The notes below the pieces were generated by a model. The model saw only the letters and a program-made list of their open reading frames with translations, ran no database searches and was not told the DNA's origin. A program made the translations under genes and the position numbers. A stretch of 64,000 nt of DNA from Microbacterium memoriense (GTDB lineage Bacteria > Actinomycetota > Actinomycetes > Actinomycetales > Microbacteriaceae): assembly GCF_025398275.1 (NCBI RefSeq), contig NZ_JAODOR010000011.1, positions 1 through 64,000 of the forward strand, written 5' to 3'. Of this stretch, positions 1-6,625 are shown in pieces; position 1 is the first letter of the stretch; each line of letters starts with the position of its first letter.

Positions 1-800
1 AGATCAGGGGTCAAGCCCCCATCCACGACCGGGTACGCGCGATCAACCGCCTCCGCGCGACGCTGTTGGAGTACTTCCCTGCTCTGGAGCGGACGTTCGA
101 CTACTCCAAGAACAAGGCCGCGCTCACTCTCCTCTCCCGCTATACGACTCCCGACAGCCTTCGCAGAGTCGGCGTCACCCGACTCGCGACATGGTTGAAG
201 GGGCGCGGCTGTCGCAACAGCGCGAAGGTCGCCCAGGCCGCCGTCGATGCTGCGCACGCGCAACACACTGCTCTCGCGACAGAAGCGGTCGGCTCCGCCC
301 TCGTGACGAGGCTCGCCGCCCGGATCACCGCGATCGACGAGGACCTCGCGGAAATCGACGCGAAGATCGCCGAGCACTACGGCCAACACGAAGATGCCGA
401 AATCCTGCTCAGCCTGCCCGGATTCGGCCCCGTCCTTGCCGCGACATTCCTCGCGCAGATCGGCGGCACCCTGGACAACTTCGACACCGTCGACAGGCTC
501 GCCTGCGTCGCCGGGCTCGCACCCGTTCCACGCGACTCCGGACGCATCAACGGCAACCTCCACCGGCCCCGCCGGTTCAACCGTCGGCTGCTGCGCACCT
601 GCTACCTCGCTGCGCTCTCGAGCCTGAAGAACAGTCCCGCATCGAGGACGTTTTACGACCGCAAACGCGCCGAGGGGAAGTCACACAAACAAGCGCTCAT
701 CGCTCTCGCGCGACGCCGGATCAACGTGACCTGGGCCATGCTCCGCGACCACACCCCCTACGCCGAACCAGCAGTCGACAGCACCCCGATTGCCGCTTGA
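1..800 (+). CDS. IS110-family transposase, C-terminal part (5' end off the window)
   Basis: The reading frame is open from the left edge to TGA at 798-800, so the visible TTG at 66 is not the real start. What remains is the C-terminal half of an IS110-family DEDD recombinase. The first residues resemble the IS110 linker (HDRVRAINRLRATLLEYFP). They are followed by the Transposase_20 domain, with a helix-hairpin-like LLSLPGFGPVLAATFLAQIG and the catalytic-serine region APVPRDSG. IS110 enzymes insert a circular intermediate at sites chosen by a bridge RNA. The stop lies only about 15 bases from the point where an IS30 transposase gene breaks off, so this element appears to have inserted into that gene. 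Family assignment is secure; the N-terminal catalytic half cannot be seen. Confidence 0.9.
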   Translation, partial: IRGQAPIHDRVRAINRLRATLLEYFPALERTFDYSKNKAALTLLSRYTTPDSLRRVGVTRLATWLKGRGCRNSAKVAQAAVDAAHAQHTALATEAVGSALVTRLAARITAIDEDLAEIDAKIAEHYGQHEDAEILLSLPGFGPVLAATFLAQIGGTLDNFDTVDRLACVAGLAPVPRDSGRINGNLHRPRRFNRRLLRTCYLAALSSLKNSPASRTFYDRKRAEGKSHKQALIALARRRINVTWAMLRDHTPYAEPAVDSTPIAA

Positions 801-816
801 CAACTTCATTGAGATT
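1..816 (+). mobile_element. IS110-family element 1, right portion
   Basis: This is the right part of an IS110-family insertion sequence. Its right end is placed near 816 because the antisense IS30 transposase frame loses homology there, just after residues GHWE. The short tail after the transposase stop begins with the same GCCGCTTGAC bases as the tail of the second IS110 element at 3529-3538, which suggests related subfamilies. The left end lies outside the window, so its bridge-RNA region cannot be examined. The exact end is an estimate. Confidence 0.65.
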
Positions 817-1924
817 CCCAGTGTCCTGGGATGTCGCGGGAATCGACCGCCGACGGACGGTTGCTGATGGCGTTCATCGGGTCGACGAATCGTGGGCGTC
901 GCGCGTCGGCCTGCCGGTGTGGTTTCCGTGCAATGCGTCCGCGCCGCAGTTGCTGTCCGAGTGATCGCTTGAGCTCACCACGGGCGTGGACGTAGATCGC
1001 CTGGTAGATCGTCTCGGTGCTCACTCGCATCTCCGGAGCGGCCGGGAAGTCCTTGACCAGTCGGTGACTGATCTGCTGCGGCGACCACTTCATCTTCAGT
1101 TTCGTCTGCACGTAGCAGCGAAGCGCATCGTGGGCGAGGATCTTCGGCTGACGTGGTCTGGCTCGCCGCTTGACCGAGAGTCGGTGCGCGGTGTGGGGCA
1201 TGTATCCGCGGGTGGAGACCGTGTTGCGACGAAGCTCCCGGCTGATCGTCGACGGCGACCGGCCCATCTCCGCCGCAATCCGTCGGATGGACAGTCCCGT
1301 GCGGCGCAGGTCTTGAAGCTGTTCTCGCTCGAGAAGGCTGACGTATCGACCGTGGATGACTTTCTCCACGATGTTCAGATCGACGCTTCCGCCGATCGCG
1401 CGGGTTCTTCGTTCGGGCACGTCCCCATTGTTCTGCTCGGGGTAACGCACGATGCGACCGTCGGGGTAGATCCTTCCGCGGCTGATGATGGTGATGCCCT
1501 TGTCCCAGTCGGTTGCCGATCTGGCGTCTGCGCCGACTCGTGTTCTGGCTTCCGCCCGTGTGAGTCCCGCCGCCCTCAGACGTAGGAACTCCTCGCGTCG
1601 GGGGTTAACCCGGCGTGCTTCGCTCGTGGAGATCCCCGCCTTCCGCGCCCACGCGTACGCGGTGGGACGATGAATGCCCAACTCGTGCGCGACGGTCGAG
1701 ATGATCTGCCGCTCGCGAACGAGCCGCAGGAACTCGTCCTTCAACTCCGACGGGTAGACGCGCGGGGTCGCCCGCTGCATCGTCAGCCCCGTCTTGCGCA
1801 GCCAGTTGTATCCGGCTTTCTCATGGACCCCAGCTGCTCGCGCCGCCGCGCGGACGGTCCCGCCTCGATCAAGAAGTCGGAAGAACTCTTCCTTCTGCTC
1901 GTCGGTGTATCTCTTCCCCGCCAT
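806..1924 (-). pseudogene. IS30-family transposase, truncated before the DDE catalytic core
   Basis: The protein starts at 1924 and carries two N-terminal HTH-like segments. A third HTH of the IS30 type follows (LSIRRIAAEMGRSPSTISRE), then the region leading into the integrase domain. It stops after RDIPGHWESQ. Complete IS30 enzymes read GHWEGDLI at this place, which carries the first catalytic acidic residue. All of the DDE catalytic core is therefore missing and the protein cannot transpose. The last two residues come from the neighbouring IS110 element. The rest of the IS30 gene is expected beyond the left edge, on the other side of that IS110 copy. The remaining N-terminal part could still bind DNA. 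It is a clear gene remnant. Confidence 0.88.
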
Positions 1925-1968
1925 CGCACCACCTCTCCTCTAGGTGTTGCGACGACTGCTGGAATCCA
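817..1968 (-). mobile_element. IS30-family element, truncated
   Basis: This is the remnant of an IS30-family insertion sequence, bounded on the left by IS110 element 1 and on the right by the IS3 transposase fragment. The right boundary near 1968 is inferred because IS3 coding homology resumes at about 1970. The sequence between the transposase start (1924) and that point, including TAGGTGTTGCGACGACTGCT (1941-1960), is a plausible terminal inverted repeat. Its partner end is not visible. Confidence 0.6.
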
Positions 1969-1969
1969 A

Positions 1970-2136
1970 GCCGCGGAAGGCAAGCTCTACTGCTGCGCGA
2001 TCAAAGACGTGTTCTCCGGTCGAATCGTGGTCTACTCGATCGACTCGAGAATGAAGTCCCGTCTGGCTGTTCAGGCGCTCGAGAATGCCGCCCGAATGCG
2101 CGGTGACGTCGCCGGCTGCATCGTCCACTCGGACAG
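1970..2136 (+). pseudogene. IS3-family transposase (OrfB), internal fragment of the integrase domain
   Basis: The forward frame reads AAEGKLYCCAIKDVFSGRIV and continues to CIVHSD, the part of an IS3-family rve integrase core that ends in the second catalytic aspartate motif (HSD). Homology stops at 2136, exactly where IS110 element 2 begins, and resumes at 3554. Joining 2136 to 3554 restores HSD-R-GSQFRSRKF in frame, which proves interruption by insertion. The upstream part (OrfA and the N-terminal half of OrfB) is absent because IS30 sits immediately to the left. Confidence 0.85.
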
Positions 2137-2149
2137 TGAGACTGTTCGT

Positions 2150-2330
2150 GCTGGTGTTCTCGGGGGTCCTGACCCTCACAGCGATGGACGCGCAAGGATG
2201 CTGGTGCCGGGTGTTCTCAGGGGTTCCTGACTCTCACTCCGATCGACATTCGCTGTCTTTCCTCGGATCTGTCGGTCCCCTGAGAACACCCGGTGAGGCG
2301 TCACGCCTCACCGCCGGAGTGACCTAAGGA
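2150..2330 (+). ncRNA. Candidate IS110 bridge RNA
   Basis: The left end of IS110 element 2 has about 290 non-coding bases before the transposase, the place where IS110-group elements encode their bridge RNA. Two near-identical segments occur at 2153-2179 and 2211-2237. A perfect 15-bp stem pairs 2209-2223 (GGGTGTTCTCAGGGG) with 2277-2291. It encloses 53 bases that can fold again into TCCGA/TCGGA and GACA/TGTC stems, leaving internal-loop strands at 2224-2237 and about 2268-2276. A second hairpin, GGTGAGGCG-TCA-CGCCTCACC, occupies 2292-2312. This stem / internal-loop design is what the family's bridge RNAs show. The ends of the RNA are guesses and I could not assign donor and target guides with confidence. 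Confidence 0.55.
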
Positions 2331-2425
2331 GAGCCTGCGCCAACAGGTGCTCATCACTGTCTTGTCCGCCGGTCTGGTGGTGCGCGGTGCCGTTCCCCGC
2401 CCATGCGAACAGATCGGAGCGCGAC

Positions 2426-3535
2426 ATGACCATCATCCCCGACGCCGGCAGGCGACCTCAATCACGAACATCGGTGTTCGCCGGTGTCGACACGCACAAG
2501 GAGATCCACGTCGCCGCGGTCATCGACCCGGCAGGAACAGTCCTCGGAACACACAGCTTCTCCACCACTCGCGCGGGCTACCGGGCGTTGCTGACATGGG
2601 TGCGCAGCCAGGGGGACCTGGTGCGGATCGGGGTGGAGGGCACCGGTTCCTACGGTGCTGGTCTGACCCGACACCTCGCCAAGCACGATGTCTTCGTCCT
2701 CGAGGTCGACCGGCCCGATCGATCGGAGCGGCGCAGGAAGGGCAAAGACGACGACCTCGACGCAATCAACGCGGCCCGCGCCGCGCTCCACGAACGGCGC
2801 ACGACGATCCCAAAATCCAAGGACGGTGCTGTCGAGGCCCTCAGAATTCTGCGGGTCGCACGCGCCCAAGCCGTCCGCGAACGACGGAACACGTTGCAGC
2901 TGTTACGGATGTCGATCGTCGCGGCACCGGACGAAGTCCGCGACCAGGTTCGCAACCTGACCCGCATGCAGCTGATCCGCCATCTCGCCGCCTGGCGACC
3001 CGACGTCTCCAACGCGACCGACCCGGTGGTCGCCTACCGGGTCGCGCTGAAGTCGTTCGGTCGCCGCTACCTCGAACTCACCGACGAGATCGCCGACCTC
3101 GATGACCTGATCAACCCGATCGTGCAAGCACTCGCACCACAGCTGTTGGAACGCGTCGGGATCGGCATCGAAGTCGCCGGACAACTGCTGGTCACCGCCG
3201 GAGACAACCCGGACCGGCTGCGCTCAGAAGCCGCATTCGCGATGCTCTGCGGCGTCTCACCCCTGCCCGCCTCATCCGGGGTGACCCAGCGGCACCGACT
3301 CAACCGCGGAGGCGACCGGCAAGCCAACCGCGCCCTCCATCTCGCCGTGATCAGCCGGCTCAGGATCGACCCGAGAACGAAGGCCTATGTCGCGAAGAAG
3401 ACCGCCGAGGGCCACTCCAAGATGGAGATCATCCGCTGCTTGAAGCGCTACCTCGCCCGCGAGGTCTACTTCCTCCTCAACCCCGGCATCGAGCACATCG
3501 CGCCGAACACCAAACCACGCAAGACTGCCGCTTGA
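2426..3535 (+). CDS. IS110-family transposase, full length
   Basis: This is a 369-residue IS110-family recombinase. The N-terminal RuvC-like DEDD domain shows FAGVDTHKEIHV (first Asp), GVEGTGSYG (Glu) and KDDDLDAINAARAAL (last Asp pair). The C-terminal Transposase_20 domain carries the serine region SPLPASSG followed by RLNRGGDRQANRALH. I chose ATG 2426 because GGAG at 2416-2419 is well spaced and the protein then begins directly before the DEDD domain. A GTG at 2387 in the same frame would add 13 residues without a good ribosome site. All catalytic residues are present, so the gene appears functional. It probably works with the structured RNA encoded just upstream. Confidence 0.93.
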   Translation: MTIIPDAGRRPQSRTSVFAGVDTHKEIHVAAVIDPAGTVLGTHSFSTTRAGYRALLTWVRSQGDLVRIGVEGTGSYGAGLTRHLAKHDVFVLEVDRPDRSERRRKGKDDDLDAINAARAALHERRTTIPKSKDGAVEALRILRVARAQAVRERRNTLQLLRMSIVAAPDEVRDQVRNLTRMQLIRHLAAWRPDVSNATDPVVAYRVALKSFGRRYLELTDEIADLDDLINPIVQALAPQLLERVGIGIEVAGQLLVTAGDNPDRLRSEAAFAMLCGVSPLPASSGVTQRHRLNRGGDRQANRALHLAVISRLRIDPRTKAYVAKKTAEGHSKMEIIRCLKRYLAREVYFLLNPGIEHIAPNTKPRKTAA

Positions 3536-3553
3536 CTCTTAGGAGAGCATCAG

Positions 3554-3851
3554 AGGATCTCAATTTCGGAGCCGGAAGTTCCTCCGCGCTCTCAGCCGCC
3601 ATCGGATGGTTGGGAGCATGGGAAGAGTGGGCTCGAGCGGAGACAACGCCGACATGGAGAGCCTCTTCGCGTTGCTGCAGAAGAACGTCCTCAGCCGCCG
3701 CTCTTGGACCACCCGCGAGCAACGGCGCATCGCGATGGTGACCTGGATCGAGCGGACCCACCACCGGCGACGCCGTCAGCACCGGCTGGGCCGTTTGACG
3801 CCCATCGAGTTCGAGACGATCATGAACACGACCGCCGCACTGGCAGCGTGA
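3554..3851 (+). pseudogene. IS3-family transposase (OrfB), C-terminal fragment
   Basis: This is the continuation of the fragment ending at 2136. It reads GSQFRSRKFLRALSRHRMVG, then SMGRVGSSGDNADMESLFAL with the catalytic Glu region, and ends in LGRLTPIEFETIMNTTAALAA with TGA at 3849-3851. The bases after the stop, including CTGTCACCTATCCGTGCAGC (3860-3879), look like the right terminal inverted repeat of the element. The IS3 copy therefore ends near 3886. The gene is broken by IS110 element 2 and lacks its 5' half. Confidence 0.87.
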
Positions 3852-3886
3852 CTACAACCTGTCACCTATCCGTGCAGCAGTCCCGC

Positions 3887-4145
3887 AACCGTGGCATTGA
3901 CGCCGCAGACCTCGCGGTCTCAGCGACCGCCGTGCGGCGGGACGCTTCACTGCGCACACGAAACATCACGCATTTTCCGATGTTCGTAGCGCTGTCTTCG
4001 CCATGCTGATCCCGTTGATCCCCCTGATCTCGCTGGTGGTCAGCGCGGGGCCTGCTGGTGAGCAGTGCAGGGCCTGCTGGTGCGGGGCCCGGGGTCGTGT
4101 CGAGGGCGGTTACAGTCGAACACAGAGCGTGAAGAACGGGGCGAG
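3887..4145. other. Intergenic region between the IS nest and the exopolysaccharide module
   Basis: No gene is seen here. The segment contains a tandem-like pair of the 13-mer GGGCCTGCTGGTG about 30 bases apart (about 4048-4083) and presumably the promoter of the lipoprotein gene that starts at 4146. I could not place a convincing -35/-10 pair. Confidence 0.5.
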
Positions 4146-5174
4146 GTGCGCACACGAACGATGATCGGCATCCCTGCGATGTCGCTGGGGCTCTGTGTCG
4201 TGCTGGCAGGCTGCTCTGGCGTGGTGGGTATGGCGGAAACGTCGGCCGCAGCGGCATCGACGGAGTCTGCCTCTGCATCGGCATGTGGCGAGGATGCGAT
4301 CGAGGTCGGCCCCACGGCAGAAGAGCTGCAGCGCGCGCTCGACGACGCAGAAGCCGGCGATGTGCTCGCTCTGTCTCGCGCGACCTACCTCGGCAACTTC
4401 ACGATCACCACCTCCGGAACCGACACGGCGCCGGTCACCGTGTGCGGATTGGGCGGCGCCGTCATCGACGGCGGCGACCTGGACCGCGGATATGTGCTGC
4501 ATGTGGACGGCGCGTCGAACTGGGTTCTCACCGACTTCGCTGTGCGGGGCGGCGCCAAGGGCATCATGCTCGATCGGGCGCGCGGCAATGTTCTCCGAAA
4601 CCTTGAGGTCACCGACACCGGTCACGAAGGCATCCACCTGCGCACGGAAAGCACCGACAACCTGATCGTGGACACCATCGTCCGCAACACGGGGCTCGTC
4701 GACGCGGAACTCGGTGAAGGGATCTACATCGGATCGGCAGAGTCGAACTGGTGCACGCACACGGCGTGCGATCCAGACTCGAGCGACCGCAACACGATTC
4801 GCCGAGTCACCATCGAGTCGACACGGGCTGAGGCGATCGATGTGAAGGAAGGAACCAAGGGCGGCACCATCGAATCAAGTCATCTCGGCATCGGGGCCGA
4901 CACCGTCGCCGACTCGGTCGTCGATATCAAGGGCGACGACTGGACCGTGACAGCGAACGTCATCGCCGCCCCCGCCGCGGCAGGCATCCGCGTCTATTCG
5001 ATCGCGGGGTGGGGCGCGCGCAACACCCTCAGGTCCAACGAGTTCGACCTCGCGGCCGATGCTCTCGCCGTCGAGATCGTCGGCGAAGCGCGGAATCTCG
5101 ACAACCGGGTGAGCTGCACCAACGTCACCACGTCGGGGAGCACAGCCCTGACCAACGTGGCATGTCGCGAGTGA
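4146..5174 (+). CDS. Secreted lipoprotein with right-handed parallel beta-helix fold
   Basis: A GTG start at 4146 follows a purine-rich GGGGCGAG. The N-terminus has a short basic region, a hydrophobic stretch and a lipobox (VVLAGCSG), so the mature protein should be a lipid-anchored extracellular protein of about 320 residues. After a Ser/Ala-rich linker come repeats of the NosD / pectate-lyase-like type (DFAVRGGAKGIMLDRARGN, NLEVTDTGHEGIHLRTEST and similar). These are the hallmark of parallel beta-helix polysaccharide lyases, epimerases and binding proteins. Four cysteines are visible in the mature part. Its position 55 to 95 bases before a GT2 polymer synthase suggests it modifies or binds the exported polymer. 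Catalytic activity cannot be read from the sequence. Confidence 0.8.
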   Translation: MRTRTMIGIPAMSLGLCVVLAGCSGVVGMAETSAAAASTESASASACGEDAIEVGPTAEELQRALDDAEAGDVLALSRATYLGNFTITTSGTDTAPVTVCGLGGAVIDGGDLDRGYVLHVDGASNWVLTDFAVRGGAKGIMLDRARGNVLRNLEVTDTGHEGIHLRTESTDNLIVDTIVRNTGLVDAELGEGIYIGSAESNWCTHTACDPDSSDRNTIRRVTIESTRAEAIDVKEGTKGGTIESSHLGIGADTVADSVVDIKGDDWTVTANVIAAPAAAGIRVYSIAGWGARNTLRSNEFDLAADALAVEIVGEARNLDNRVSCTNVTTSGSTALTNVACRE

Positions 5175-5269
5175 AAGGCGTCGCGTTCTGCCGCGAATGC
5201 GGGTAAATATCGCATAGGTGCGGCGCTGATATGCTCACGGCAACACATCCACGTCTATCTGGGACCGGC

Positions 5270-6625
5270 ATGCCGCAGACTCCGATGCAATTCGCCCTCT
5301 GGCTACTGCCGTTCGGCGCCTTCGGAATCATCTCGTGGGGCTTCTGGCTCATCCGCAAGTTTCTCTCCGCTATCACCAAGCCCGTCGTCAGCGACTTCCG
5401 CACCACCACCACGGTCGTCGTCCCGTCCTTCCATGAAGACCCCGACGTGCTGATGCGATGCCTGGCGACGTGGGTCCGTCAGGGCCCGACGCGGATCCTC
5501 GTCGTCCTCGACGTCGCAGACACCGAGGCGCAGACTCGGATCACGTCTCTCGGGCTCCCGCACGTGGAAGCGGTGATGTTCGAACACCACGGCAAGCGCT
5601 CGGCACTCGGCTGCGGCATGCGGCTGGTCGACACAGAACTCGTGATCTTCGTCGACTCCGACACCGCGTGGGAGGAAGGCATGCACGCGGCGATCCAGAT
5701 GCCGTTCATCGATCCTGCCGTCGGCGCGGTATCGACCCGACAGAACGTCTACCGTCCGAAATCGAGCATCTGGCGTCGCGTCGCGGACTGGATCATCGAC
5801 CTGCGGTACACGGACTACGTCCCTGCGATGGGGCGCTACGGCGGGGTGATCTGCGCGTCCGGGCGCACCGCCGCGTACCGGACGAACGTGATCGTCCCCC
5901 AGGTCGAACGACTCGAGCACGAGATCTTCTTCGGCCGCGAATGCGTCGCGGGCGACGACGGACGGATGACCTGGCTCGTCCTCTCCCAGGGCTTCCGGGT
6001 TGCGCATCAGGACAGCGCGCGGGCGCTGTCGATGTTCCCCGGCACATTCCGGGCGTTCGTCAAACAGCGAGTGCGCTGGAGCCGCAACTCCTACCGGTGC
6101 TATCTCACCGCGATCGGGAAGGGGTGGATATTCAAGGCGCCGCTGATCTCGCAGATCGCGATGATGCAGATACTCCTCACCCCGTTCACGATGCTCGTCG
6201 CCGTGGCGTACGTGTTCCTCGCACTGAGATCCGACCACGCGCTCATCGCCTTCGCGCTCGCCGTTGTCTGGGTGATCGTCGGTCGTGGCATCCGAGGGTT
6301 CTCCCATCTCTGGCGTCGCCCGGAAGACATCATCATCCTCCCCCTCGTCACCGCGGTGATCATCATGGTGTCGTTGCCGATCAAGGTGTACGCGCTGTTC
6401 ACCATGAACAAGCAGGGGTGGCTCACCCGCTCCGCCGCGACGCAAGGAGGCGAGGGACAGACCGAGGCGAGCCTTGGCACGGAAACCGAACGGGCGGATG
6501 CCTCGCCGGCGGAGACCGGATCGCCGGGGGCTGGGTCGCCGGATGCCGGATCGGCGGCGGCTGGACAGATCGATACGGAGTCTGCCGATGCCCCCGCCCC
6601 CGCCGTCGTGCAGCGGGTCTCATGA
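5270..6625 (+). CDS. Processive family-2 membrane glycosyltransferase (hyaluronan synthase / Alg8-like)
   Basis: This integral-membrane polysaccharide synthase should polymerise a UDP- or GDP-sugar at the inner face of the membrane and extrude the chain. It has an N-terminal membrane segment and then a GT-A domain with DSD at residues 129-131, GDD at 229-230 and QRVRW at 266-270. These are the substrate-binding, catalytic-base and acceptor motifs of processive GT2 enzymes. At least four more membrane segments follow, and the last 65 residues form an Ala/Gly/Ser/Glu-rich tail. I chose ATG 5270 because GGGA lies five bases upstream. ATG 5231 would add 13 residues, but TATGCT at 5230-5235 looks more like a -10 box. 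The stop overlaps the next start (ATGA), so the two proteins are translationally coupled. Confidence 0.88.
   Translation: MPQTPMQFALWLLPFGAFGIISWGFWLIRKFLSAITKPVVSDFRTTTTVVVPSFHEDPDVLMRCLATWVRQGPTRILVVLDVADTEAQTRITSLGLPHVEAVMFEHHGKRSALGCGMRLVDTELVIFVDSDTAWEEGMHAAIQMPFIDPAVGAVSTRQNVYRPKSSIWRRVADWIIDLRYTDYVPAMGRYGGVICASGRTAAYRTNVIVPQVERLEHEIFFGRECVAGDDGRMTWLVLSQGFRVAHQDSARALSMFPGTFRAFVKQRVRWSRNSYRCYLTAIGKGWIFKAPLISQIAMMQILLTPFTMLVAVAYVFLALRSDHALIAFALAVVWVIVGRGIRGFSHLWRRPEDIIILPLVTAVIIMVSLPIKVYALFTMNKQGWLTRSAATQGGEGQTEASLGTETERADASPAETGSPGAGSPDAGSAAAGQIDTESADAPAPAVVQRVS

Larger units (their letters stand above)
2137..3553 (+). mobile_element. IS110-family element 2, complete, inserted in the IS3 transposase gene
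   Basis: The boundaries come from restoring the interrupted IS3 reading frame. GACAG ending at 2136 joins AGGATCT starting at 3554, giving an element of about 1,417 bp. The bases CAG occur both at the left junction (2134-2136) and at the right end of the element (3551-3553). The insertion point is therefore ambiguous by three bases and this repeat may be the recombination core. There are no long terminal inverted repeats, as is normal for IS110. The element has a structured non-coding left region of nearly 290 bases, one transposase gene and a short right tail. It looks intact and possibly active. Confidence 0.85.

Noticed and set aside
5458..6621. Long 5' extension of the beta-helix gene frame
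   Set aside because: It overlaps the GT2 synthase in another frame, has shadow composition, and a coupled ATG exists at 6622.
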